From contig NZ_SMLC01000005.1 of assembly GCF_004349245.1 (NCBI RefSeq), forward strand, positions 51,561-115,560: DNA of 64,000 nt. Reading direction: 5' to 3'. Positions within the stretch are counted from its first letter, which is position 1; the number at the start of each line of letters is the position of its first letter. The stretch is from Actinomadura sp. 6K520 (GTDB lineage Bacteria > Actinomycetota > Actinomycetes > Streptosporangiales > Streptosporangiaceae). The notes below the pieces were generated by a model, which was not told the DNA's origin, did no database searches, and was given only the letters and a program-made list of their open reading frames with translations. This document shows, in pieces, positions 38,524-46,459 of this stretch. Both the position numbers and the translations under genes were made by a program.

Positions 38524-39879
38524 GTGTGGGAGAAGAATGAGATCGCGTTGCAGGTGCGGCGTCCGGGGGTGAAGGTGCGCGACGACCCGACCGCCGCCGA
38601 CGCGGCGGCCATCTGCGCCGATCTCATCCGGTTCGACACCACCAACCGGGGCGAGGGCGTGGCCCGTCCGGAACGGCCGGCCGCCGAGCACGTCGCCGCG
38701 CTGCTGGACGAGGCGGGCGCCGAGCCGAAGATCGTGGAGTCCGCGCCCGGCCGCGCCAGCGTGCTGGCCCGCCTCCCCGGCACCGATCCCGGCCATCCCG
38801 CGTTCCTCGTCCACGGTCATCTGGACGTGGTGCCCGCCGACCCGGCGGAGTGGACCGTCCACCCCTTCTCGGGGGAGGTCCGCGACGGGTGCGTGTGGGG
38901 ACGCGGCGCCATCGACATGAAGGGCAGCCTCGCGATGACCCTCGCCGTCGTCCGGCGGCGGCTGCGCGAGGTGCGGCGGACGCGCGGCGACCTCGTCCTG
39001 GCGTTCCTGGCGGACGAGGAGTGCACCGGCGAGTACGGCTCCCGGTACGTCGCGCGCGAGCACCGCGGGTTCTTCGCCGGATGCGCCGAGGCGATCAGCG
39101 AGTCCGGCGGGTTCAGCGTGGACGCGGGCGCGGCGCGCGTCTACCCCATCGCGACCGGGGAGCGCGGCACGGCGTGGCTGCGGCTGACGGCGCGCGGCAC
39201 CGCCGGGCACGGGTCCAAGCCCGCGCCCGACAACGCCGTCGCCGAACTCGCGCACGCCGTGTCCCGGCTGGCCTCCCACGAGTGGCCCGTCCGGCTGACC
39301 CCGGGCGTCCGGGCGCTGCTGGACGGCCTCGCGGACGCGCTCGGCACCGCCATCGACCACGACCGCCTGGACGAGGAGGCGCTGCGCCTCGGGGGCGCCG
39401 GCCGCCTGTTCGCCGGGACGATCCGCAACACGGCCAACCCGACCCGGCTCGACGCCGGCTACAAGGTCAACGTCGTACCGGGCACGGCGACCGCGCAGGT
39501 CGACGGGCGCTACCTGCCGGGGACCGGTGCGGAGTTCCTCGCCACCGTCGACCGGCTGCTCGGCCCGAAGGTCACCCGGGAGTTCCTCAACCACGAGGAG
39601 GCGCCGGCCGCCGACCCGGCCGGGCCGACGTTCGCGGCGCTCGCGGACGCGCTCCGCGCCGAGGACCCGGCCGCCCGCCCCGTCCCGTACGTGATGGCGG
39701 GCGGCACCGACGCCAAGGCGTTCCACCGGATCGGCATCGCCGGCTACGGCTTCGCGCCGCTGCGGCTCGGGCCGGGCCTGGACTACCTCGGCATGTTCCA
39801 CGGCGTGGACGAGCGGGTCCCGCTCGACGGGCTCGCGTTCGGCACCCGGGTGCTGGACCGGTTCCTCGACACCCGCTGA
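38524..39879 (+). CDS. M20-family metallopeptidase (ArgE/DapE/ACY1-like)
   Basis: About 440-451 residues. The dinuclear-zinc motifs are HGHLDVVPA, GRGAIDMKG and DEECTGEYGS, with the dimerisation domain between (TARGTAGHGSKPAPDNA). Family members cleave acylated amino acids or short peptides in the cytoplasm. It is divergent from the peptide-importer operon, so it may process imported substrates. The start is uncertain: GTG at 38524, 38554 or 38569 are all possible and none has a strong Shine-Dalgarno. Confidence 0.88.
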   Translation: MWEKNEIALQVRRPGVKVRDDPTAADAAAICADLIRFDTTNRGEGVARPERPAAEHVAALLDEAGAEPKIVESAPGRASVLARLPGTDPGHPAFLVHGHLDVVPADPAEWTVHPFSGEVRDGCVWGRGAIDMKGSLAMTLAVVRRRLREVRRTRGDLVLAFLADEECTGEYGSRYVAREHRGFFAGCAEAISESGGFSVDAGAARVYPIATGERGTAWLRLTARGTAGHGSKPAPDNAVAELAHAVSRLASHEWPVRLTPGVRALLDGLADALGTAIDHDRLDEEALRLGGAGRLFAGTIRNTANPTRLDAGYKVNVVPGTATAQVDGRYLPGTGAEFLATVDRLLGPKVTREFLNHEEAPAADPAGPTFAALADALRAEDPAARPVPYVMAGGTDAKAFHRIGIAGYGFAPLRLGPGLDYLGMFHGVDERVPLDGLAFGTRVLDRFLDTR

Positions 39880-39912
39880 AGCCGGCCGGGACCGAGCGGG
39901 TAGGGATCAGGC

Positions 39913-40869
39913 GTGGACTTCTCCAGCGCGGCCGGCGACCTGTACGGCGTCCCGCCGGCCGAGTTCGTGGCGACCAGGAAGCGGCTGGCCCGGGAGGCGA
40001 AGGACGCGGGCGACCGGGCGCTGGCCGCGCGGATCGGGGAGCTGCGCCGTCCGACGCTGTCGGCGTGGGCGGTGAACCTCCTCGCCCGCTCGGCGACGGG
40101 CGACCTGGAACGCCTGCTGGACGTCGGCGCCGAGATCCGCTCGGCCTGGGCCTCCGGCGGCGGGCTCGGGGACCTGGAGCAGCGGCGCGCCCGGCTCGTG
40201 GGTTCACTGGTGCGGGCCGCGGCCGATCTCGCCGCCGAGGCGGGCAACCCGCTGCGCGAGCAGGCCCTCCGCGAGGTGGAGGACACGCTCCAGGCCGCCA
40301 CCGTGGACGCGGACATCGCCGGCGAGGTCCGCGAGGGGCGGCTCTCCCAGCCGCGCAGCCACACGGGCTTCGTCCCCGCCGGGTTCCCCATGGCGCCCCA
40401 GAACGGAGGGCAAGGCGCCAAGCCGGAGGCCGAGGAGAAGCCGCGCGCCAAAGCGCCCGCCCCGAAGAAGCCCGCCAAGGCGCCCGCCCGGAAGAAGCCC
40501 GGCAGGGAGCCCGCTGAGGAGGAGCCCGGCAGGACGAAGGGGCGGGCCCGGTCGAACGTCACGCGGACGAGCGCGGCGCGGGCGCGGCGGGCGGAGACGC
40601 TGCGCAGGCGCGCCGAGGCCGCGGAACGCAAGCTCGCCGAACGGCGGGACCGGGCCGAGGCGGCGGGCCGCGCGGCCGAGGAGGCGTCCGCCGAGGTCGG
40701 GCGGCTGCGCCACGAGCTGGAGCGGGCCGTCGCCGGGCGCGACGCGGCGGTGCGCCGGGCCGAGCGCGCCGCGCAGAACCGCGCCCGTGCCGAGGAGGAG
40801 GCGCGGCAGGCCCGCGAGGCCGCGCGGGAGGCGCGCCGCACCGCCGACCGGGACGCGCGGCACGGCTGA
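39913..40869 (+). CDS. hypothetical protein with Lys/Ala/Pro linker and coiled coil
   Basis: A 318-residue protein with a GTG start. Residues 1-155 are a helical domain (DFSSAAGDLYGVPPAEFVATRK, LSAWAVNLLARS). Residues about 165-215 form a Lys/Ala/Pro-rich histone-H1-like linker (APAPKKPAKAPARKKPG). The rest is a highly charged coiled coil rich in Ala/Arg/Glu. The pattern suggests a nucleic-acid- or envelope-associated structural protein conserved in actinomycetes. I cannot assign a function. Confidence 0.7.
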   Translation: MDFSSAAGDLYGVPPAEFVATRKRLAREAKDAGDRALAARIGELRRPTLSAWAVNLLARSATGDLERLLDVGAEIRSAWASGGGLGDLEQRRARLVGSLVRAAADLAAEAGNPLREQALREVEDTLQAATVDADIAGEVREGRLSQPRSHTGFVPAGFPMAPQNGGQGAKPEAEEKPRAKAPAPKKPAKAPARKKPGREPAEEEPGRTKGRARSNVTRTSAARARRAETLRRRAEAAERKLAERRDRAEAAGRAAEEASAEVGRLRHELERAVAGRDAAVRRAERAAQNRARAEEEARQAREAAREARRTADRDARHG

Positions 40870-40976
40870 CCCACCACCCCAGGACCAAAGGGACGTACGA
40901 CATCGAGTACGTTCGACTGGAACGAGATTCGAAAACCGCCGGGACGGGCGGCCGAGCTGACTACGGGGGGCGCGCG

Positions 40977-42014
40977 GTGACGGCACCGGCCGTGCAACAG
41001 CAGTCCGACTGGACGGAACCGGGCGCGCATTCCGTGGCGCCGGGGGTGCACCGCATCCCCCTGCCGCTGCCGATCCCGTCGCTGCACGCGGTCAACGTGT
41101 ACGTCATCGAGGACCCCGCCGGCCTCGTCGTCGTGGACTCCGGCTGGGCGATGGACGACACGCGGACGACCCTGGAGCGCGCCCTCCGCACGCTCGGCCA
41201 CGGGCTGGACGACGTCGCGCAGTTCCTCGTCACGCACGCGCACTGGGACCACTACTCGCAGGCCCTCGCGCTCCGCGAGTCGTTCGGGACGCGGGTGCGG
41301 ATCGGGCGCGGCGAGCGGGCCTCGATCGAGGCGTTCGACGTCAGCCGGGGCCTGCACCCCCGGCAGGTGGCGATGCTGCGCCGCTGCGGCGCGCACGGCC
41401 TCGCCGACGAGATCGCGAACCTGCCCGTCGAGCGGTCCGATCGGGACGTCCCGCACACCCTCCCCGACGCTTGGCTGGACGACGGGGAGCGCATCGGGCT
41501 CACCGCCCGCGGGCTGGACGTCTTCGCCACGCCGGGCCACACGCGCGGCCACGTCGTCCTGCGGGACGCCGCCGCGGGGCTGCTGTTCGCCGGCGACCAC
41601 GTCCTGCCGCACATCACCCCGTCGATCGGGCTGGAGACCGAGCCGGAGCGCAAGCCGCTGCGCAGCTACCTGGAGTCGCTGCGGCTCGTCCGGGACATGC
41701 CCGACACGCTGCTGCTGCCCGCGCACGGCCCGGTGACGCCGAGCGTGCACACCCGCATCGACCAGTTGCTGGAGCATCACGCCGAGCGGCTCGACGCCGC
41801 CGCCGCGGAGGTCCGGGCGGGTCACACGACCGCCTTCGAGGTCGCCGCCGCCCTGCCGTGGACACGCAGGCGGCGCGCCCTGGACGACCTGGACGCCTTC
41901 AGCCGCATGCTGGCCGTCCTGGAGATCGAGGCCCACCTGGACGTCCTGGCCGACAGGGGCTTCCTGGACGCCCACGACGAGGCGGGAGTCCGCCGCTACG
42001 CCGCGCGGCGCTGA
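40977..42014 (+). CDS. metallo-beta-lactamase-fold hydrolase
   Basis: A 345-residue MBL-superfamily protein. The metal motif HAHWDHYSQ matches HxHxDH; further ligands lie in TPGHTRGHVV and FAGDHVLPH. The C-terminal 80 residues form a helical cap seen in the broad glyoxalase-II/LACTB2-like group. The GTG at 40977 follows a G-rich site. The substrate is unknown. Confidence 0.88.
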   Translation: MTAPAVQQQSDWTEPGAHSVAPGVHRIPLPLPIPSLHAVNVYVIEDPAGLVVVDSGWAMDDTRTTLERALRTLGHGLDDVAQFLVTHAHWDHYSQALALRESFGTRVRIGRGERASIEAFDVSRGLHPRQVAMLRRCGAHGLADEIANLPVERSDRDVPHTLPDAWLDDGERIGLTARGLDVFATPGHTRGHVVLRDAAAGLLFAGDHVLPHITPSIGLETEPERKPLRSYLESLRLVRDMPDTLLLPAHGPVTPSVHTRIDQLLEHHAERLDAAAAEVRAGHTTAFEVAAALPWTRRRRALDDLDAFSRMLAVLEIEAHLDVLADRGFLDAHDEAGVRRYAARR

Positions 42015-42119
42015 CCGCCCGTCCGGAACGGGGGCGGCGGGACCGATGAGTTTCCGCGGCCCCGCGAGTCTGCCTCGGATGAACCGCTACAGACACCGTT
42101 CCGGACGGAGGACATGCCC

Positions 42120-42866
42120 ATGGCGCTCCCCGAAGTCGTCTCTCGTGAGGAGTGGACGGCCGCGCGCAAGAGGCTGCTCGCCAAGGAGAAGGAGCTCACC
42201 CGCGCCCGCGACGCGCTGAACGCGGAGCGGCGCCGCCTGCCGATGGTGCGGGTCGAGAAGGACTACGTCTTCGAGGGCCCGGACGGCGGGGCGAGCCTGC
42301 TCGACCTGTTCCACGGCCGCCGCCAGCTCATCCTCGGGCACACGATGTGGGACCCCGGGTGGGACCGCCCCTGCCGGAGCTGCTCGTCCGGGCTGGCCGA
42401 GATCTCGGTCGGCCATCTGCGGCACCTGAACGAGCGCGACACCACCTACGTGGCGGTCTCGCGGGCCCCGCAGTCGAAGATCGCGCCGTTCCGGGCGGAG
42501 ATGGGCTGGGTGTTCCCCTGGTACTCCTCGTACGGCAGCGACTTCAACTACGACTACCACGTCACGATCGACGGGTCGGTGGCGCCGGAGGAGTACAACT
42601 ACCGGCCCCTGCCGCCGGAGGGCGACCGCCCGATGGAGCTGCCCGGCACGAGCTGCTTCCTGCGGGACGGCGACACCGTCTACCACACCTACTCGATGTT
42701 CGCCCGCGGCGCGGAGCAGGTCGGCGGCGCCTACTACTTCCTGGACCTGACGGCCCTGGGCCGGCAGGAGGAGTGGGAGGAGCCGAAGGACCGCGGCTCG
42801 GGCGGCATGCCGGCGGGCAGCAGGCTGCCCTACCCCGACGAGTACGACGACGAGTACTCCTCCTGA
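42120..42866 (+). CDS. DUF899 (thioredoxin-like) protein
   Basis: A 248-residue protein of the DUF899 family, a thioredoxin-fold group of unknown function. It has the family start LPEVVSREEWTAARKRLLAK and the core MWDPGWDRPCRSCSSGLAEI with a CxxC pair, plus GWVFPWYSSYGSDFNYDYHV. The ATG at 42120 has the best spacing from GGAGG; an ATG two codons upstream (42114) is possible. Confidence 0.88.
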   Translation: MALPEVVSREEWTAARKRLLAKEKELTRARDALNAERRRLPMVRVEKDYVFEGPDGGASLLDLFHGRRQLILGHTMWDPGWDRPCRSCSSGLAEISVGHLRHLNERDTTYVAVSRAPQSKIAPFRAEMGWVFPWYSSYGSDFNYDYHVTIDGSVAPEEYNYRPLPPEGDRPMELPGTSCFLRDGDTVYHTYSMFARGAEQVGGAYYFLDLTALGRQEEWEEPKDRGSGGMPAGSRLPYPDEYDDEYSS

Positions 42867-42938
42867 GACGCCGCCCCTTCCCCATGGGCGTCCCGCCCCG
42901 CCCGCGGGGCGGGCCGGGCGCCCGGCGCGGCGGCCCGT

Positions 42939-42978
42939 GACCGTGTTGTGGCCTTCGTGGGGAGGCCGCAACACGGTC
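42939..42978 (+). terminator. hairpin terminator after the DUF899 gene
   Basis: Fifteen-base arms GACCGTGTTGTGGCC and GGCCGCAACACGGTC pair with one G-U and a ten-base loop. The site sits 72 bases after the DUF899 stop and before the next gene on the same strand. Confidence 0.65.
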
Positions 42979-43080
42979 GTCGGCGCCCGGGTGGCGGGCC
43001 GGAGTCACCGGGGCGCGGCCGTCCGGGGGAAATGCCGCCGGTTAGGCTGGTCTTCCGGTTCCCTCCCGGAAGGAGCGGCG

Positions 43081-43719
43081 ATGACGCTCGCCCCCGAGTC
43101 CGCCACGATCACCTCTCCTGAGGAGCTGCGCGAGATCCTCGGCGCGCCGCTGCCGCGGGCGGTCGACAAGGAGCGCGTGACGCTGCACGCCCGGGACCGC
43201 GACTGGCTCGCCCGCTCGCCGTTCTGCCTGATCGCCACCAGCGACGCGGACGGCAACTGCGACGTCTCCCCCAAGGGCGACCCGCCCGGGTTCGTCCACG
43301 TCATCGACGACACGACGATCGCCGTCCCGGACCGGCCGGGCAACCGCCGCGCCGACGGCTACCTGAACGTCCTGAGCAACCCGCACGCCGGGCTGATCTT
43401 CTTCGTCCCCGGCCGCGGCGAGACGCTGCGCGTCAACGGGCGGGCGAGGCTCGTCCGCGACGCGCCGTTCTTCGACGAGATGGTCGTCAGCGGGCACCGC
43501 CCGTCGCTCGCGCTGGTCGTGGAGATCGAGCAGATCTTCTTCCACTGCGCGAAGGCGCTCATGCGCTCCAAGCTGTGGAAGCCGGAAACCTGGGAGCCGG
43601 ACGCGCTGCCCTCGCACGCCCGCATCGTCGCCGACCTCCGGTACGCGAAGGAGAACGTGGAGGAACTGGAGCGGTACTACTCCGAGGAGAACTACGCGAA
43701 GAAGCTGTACAAGGGCTGA
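43081..43719 (+). CDS. pyridoxamine 5'-phosphate oxidase-family flavoprotein
   Basis: A 212-residue split-barrel protein of the MSMEG_1061-like PPOX group. Visible pieces: RDWLARSPFCLIATSDADGNCDVSPKGDPPGFV, IAVPDRPGNRRADGYLNVLSNPHAGLIFFVPG and the C-terminal EIEQIFFHCAKALMRSKLW. Relatives bind FMN or F420. The ATG at 43081 follows GGAAGGAGC, and its N terminus matches the conserved core. Confidence 0.88.
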   Translation: MTLAPESATITSPEELREILGAPLPRAVDKERVTLHARDRDWLARSPFCLIATSDADGNCDVSPKGDPPGFVHVIDDTTIAVPDRPGNRRADGYLNVLSNPHAGLIFFVPGRGETLRVNGRARLVRDAPFFDEMVVSGHRPSLALVVEIEQIFFHCAKALMRSKLWKPETWEPDALPSHARIVADLRYAKENVEELERYYSEENYAKKLYKG

Positions 43720-43769
43720 AAAGGGGCGCACGCGCCGGGCGGGGGCCCCGGCCGGGAGACACGGATCGA

Positions 43770-43791
43770 CCCCCGCGCTTCCGCGCGGGGG
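43770..43791. terminator. convergent hairpin terminator
   Basis: CCCCCGCGC and GCGCGGGGG enclose a TTCC loop between the flavoprotein gene and the convergent small gene. Confidence 0.65.
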
Positions 43792-43812
43792 CCACGGACC
43801 GGGGCGGCCCCG

Positions 43813-44001
43813 TCAGCCGCTCTTGCGGCGGAACTGCCGCTGATGGTCGGCACGGTCGTGCGTGCCGCGCACCTTGGGGCCGTTCCTGCCCGCCGAGCCG
43901 GCGTTCTTGCCCGCCGTTCCGCGCTTGCGCTCCAGGGCCTCCCGGAACCTGCGCTTCACGTCGTCCTCGCCGTCCTCCGGCGCTCCTGACGAGTCGGCCA
44001 T
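43813..44001 (-). CDS. small DUF5302-type protein
   Basis: A 62-residue acidic-then-basic protein (MADSSGAPEDGEDDVKRRFR... ending HQRQFRRKSG) matching the small DUF5302 family conserved in actinomycetes. The function is unknown. The ATG at 44001 follows GGAGG; an upstream in-frame ATG at 44040 has no such site. Confidence 0.75.
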   Translation of the reverse strand: MADSSGAPEDGEDDVKRRFREALERKRGTAGKNAGSAGRNGPKVRGTHDRADHQRQFRRKSG

Positions 44002-44143
44002 GCGGACCTCCAGCTCTTGTAGGGACACCCCCAGCCTCACATAAACGGCCGGGACCGGCCATGCCGCCCCACCGGAAGATCACCCCGGGCATATTTCGCC
44101 ATCGACCGGTCACCGCGGAACGATCTCTCCTAGGTTTGTGCGC

Positions 44144-45559
44144 GTGGAGCCCCAGACGTCGCATGCAGAGACCGCGCCCGCACACCCGCCGCTGGAATCG
44201 CTCGCCGTCCAGCCGCTGGTCAACCGGGACTACGAGTCCCGTCCCGCCCTCTTCTACGAGCGCCTCCGCGCCGAGTACGGACCGGTCGCTCCGGTGGACG
44301 TCCTCGGCGTGCCGGCGTGGCTCGTGATCGGCTACCCGCAGACACTCGACATCCTGCGCGACACGCGGGGCATCTGGAGCAAGCGGCTCGACTCCTGGCG
44401 GGCGCGCCGGGAGGGCCGCGTCCCCGCCGACTGGCCGCTGCTGCCGGCCTTCGAGATCGACAACTCGGTGTTCCGCGACGGCCCCGAGCTCACCCGGCTC
44501 CGCGGCGCCTGGAGCGAGGGCCTGCGCCCCTTCCAGGACCGCACGCGGACGCAGGCGAAGGACCTGGAGCGCGCCATCCGGCGGTACGCCGACGAGCTGA
44601 TCAACGTGCTGTCGGAGAGCGGCGGCCGCACCGGATGGACCGATCTGTCGGCGCAGTACGCCCGGCCGCTGCCGCTGATGATCGTCGGCAGGCTGCTCGG
44701 CGCCGAGCCCGGCCGCGGCGACGACATCATCATGGACATGTGGCGGATGCTGGACGCCGGGCCGGACGCCGCCGAGGCGGCCGGGCGGCTGACCGCCGAG
44801 GTCGCCGCCATCTGCCAGGCCAAGCTGGGCTCCCCCGGCGAGGACCTGCCGTCCTACATGATCGCCGCGGTGCCCGACCTGACCGTCGACGAGCTCACCC
44901 GCGAAATGATCATGGTGATCGGCCTGATCGGGGACTACACGGGAACGCTGATCTGCAACACGATCGCCGAGGTGATCGCCGGGGACACCGGGGTACGCGA
45001 CAGCATCTCCGCCGGGATGCTGCCGGAGGCGGTCAACCGCGCCGCGATCACCAGCCCGCCCATGGCGAACCTGACGTTCCGGTGGCCGAAGACGGACGTG
45101 CGCGTCGGCCGGTTCCTGATCGCCGCCGGCGACCCGGTGATGCTGTCGCCCGCCGCCGCCCACCTGGACCCCGCGTTCACCGGCACCATGACGCCCGACT
45201 CCATCTACAGCTCCCGCGCGCACCTGGCGTGGGGCGCGGGGCCGCACGCGTGCCTCGGCCGCGACCTCGCCACGACCATCACCACGATCGCGGTGGAGCG
45301 GCTGTTCGAGCGGTTCTCCGGGGTGCGGCTCGCGCTGCCCGCCGACCAGCTTCCGTGGCGGTCGTCGCCGATGATGCGCGGCCTGCGGTCGCTGCCGGTC
45401 AACTACGAGCTGGCCGACGACCCGCAGCGGCGGCCCGCCGGCCCGCCGGGGACCTCCGCCGACGGGGACGCGGCGCCGGAGGCGGACACCCCGGCGGCGG
45501 CCGAGCAGAAGTCGCTGGTCCGGCGCGTCCTGCGGATGATGCGGCTGTCGCAGCCCTGA
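44144..45559 (+). CDS. cytochrome P450-like protein lacking a canonical ExxR
   Basis: A 471-residue P450. The heme loop AWGAGPHACLGRDLA with the Cys ligand is intact. The I-helix reads GLIGDYTGTLI, without the usual acidic residue before Thr. At the K-helix the expected ExxR is not seen; the closest sequence is PEAVNRAAI, spaced ExxxR. The CYP157 family of actinomycetes is known to lack ExxR, so this may be a relative, but no conservon genes flank it. The C terminus has an extra acidic, low-complexity tail of about 60 residues. The start may be GTG at 44144 or 44138. Confidence 0.85.
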   Translation: MEPQTSHAETAPAHPPLESLAVQPLVNRDYESRPALFYERLRAEYGPVAPVDVLGVPAWLVIGYPQTLDILRDTRGIWSKRLDSWRARREGRVPADWPLLPAFEIDNSVFRDGPELTRLRGAWSEGLRPFQDRTRTQAKDLERAIRRYADELINVLSESGGRTGWTDLSAQYARPLPLMIVGRLLGAEPGRGDDIIMDMWRMLDAGPDAAEAAGRLTAEVAAICQAKLGSPGEDLPSYMIAAVPDLTVDELTREMIMVIGLIGDYTGTLICNTIAEVIAGDTGVRDSISAGMLPEAVNRAAITSPPMANLTFRWPKTDVRVGRFLIAAGDPVMLSPAAAHLDPAFTGTMTPDSIYSSRAHLAWGAGPHACLGRDLATTITTIAVERLFERFSGVRLALPADQLPWRSSPMMRGLRSLPVNYELADDPQRRPAGPPGTSADGDAAPEADTPAAAEQKSLVRRVLRMMRLSQP

Positions 45560-45569
45560 CGGCCCGGTC

Positions 45570-45920
45570 TCAGGGGGCGCCGATCCGGTCCAGTTCCACC
45601 GTCCACACGCCGTCCATGACCTCGGACAGGGTGAGGTACAGGTTCAGGGCGGAGCGGCCCTCCTGCGCCGTCCACAGCGGGAACGTCACGCGGAGGCCGC
45701 GCCGCCCGCCGGGGGCCTCCTCGACGCCGGTCACCTCGACGGCGCCGAAGGCGTCCTCCGGCGGGCTGATCAGGTCGAGCCCGCGCCCCTCGATCGCAGC
45801 GGCCATGTCGGACGCGCTGAGCCGGCGTCCCTCGGTCAGCGTCTCCAGTTCCGCGTACTCCCCGCCCACCAGCAGGGAGACCACGACCCTGACGGCGTTC
45901 ACGCCCTCCCGCGGCAGCAT
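45570..45920 (-). CDS. small conserved hypothetical protein
   Basis: About 116 residues from MLPREGVNAVRVVVSLLVGG. The composition is balanced and the hydrophobic pattern looks real, with one compact alpha/beta domain (LRVTFPLWTAQEGRSALNLYLTL). An alternative GTG at 45971 would add 17 residues. It is convergent with the P450 gene. I do not recognise the family. Confidence 0.65.
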   Translation of the reverse strand: MLPREGVNAVRVVVSLLVGGEYAELETLTEGRRLSASDMAAAIEGRGLDLISPPEDAFGAVEVTGVEEAPGGRRGLRVTFPLWTAQEGRSALNLYLTLSEVMDGVWTVELDRIGAP

Positions 45921-45980
45921 GCGCCACACCGTACCGCCCCCGGCCGCGAGATCGGCCGCATGTTTGGGCACGCCCGCCCG

Positions 45981-46006
45981 GGAACGATCCGTCCGGTAGG
46001 CGCGTA
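45981..46006 (+). promoter_or_regulatory. candidate ECF-sigma promoter
   Basis: GGAAC (45981-45985), a 17-base spacer and CGTA (46003-46006) lie 18 bases before the DUF2795 start. The 20 bases from 45970 match 27661-27680 at 19 positions, so the two promoters may share a sigma factor. Confidence 0.5.
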
Positions 46007-46024
46007 GGGAGGACGAACTACACG

Positions 46025-46432
46025 ATGCCAGACAAGAGCGACAAGCACGGTGCGAAGCTGGACGAGGAGATCGAGCGCGAGACGCAGGGCATGGTCAGCG
46101 GCGGTCATCCCACCCACGCCCAGGAGTTCGTGGAGACCGAGCCCTTCTCCGACGACGACCCCGATGACCCGACCGCGGCGGCGGCCGCGGCCCGGGAGGG
46201 CTCCCCGCCCGGGATGTCCGCGCAGGACGTCGAGGGACGCAGCGCCCTCGCCCGGATGCTGACGGGCGTGCGGTACCCGGCGCGGCCGAACGAGCTGATC
46301 CGGCACGCCGCCGAGGGCGGCGCCCCCGACACCGCCGTCGAGGAGCTGCGGACGCTGCCCAAGCGCGAGTACGAGAACGTCGCCGACGTGGCCGAGGAAC
46401 TCGGCTACGGCCGCGAGGAACGCCGCTACTGA
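46025..46432 (+). CDS. DUF2795 domain protein
   Basis: A 135-residue acidic protein. The C-terminal half carries the DUF2795 pattern (VRYPARPNELIRHAAEGGAPDTAVEELRTLP...YENVADVAEELG). Members are small actinobacterial proteins of unknown function, some linked to stress. The start is supported by GGGAGG upstream. The candidate ECF promoter fits a stress-induced role (inference). Confidence 0.88.
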   Translation: MPDKSDKHGAKLDEEIERETQGMVSGGHPTHAQEFVETEPFSDDDPDDPTAAAAAAREGSPPGMSAQDVEGRSALARMLTGVRYPARPNELIRHAAEGGAPDTAVEELRTLPKREYENVADVAEELGYGREERRY

Positions 46433-46459
46433 GCGGCCCCCGGTGAAGACCGGCGAGGA

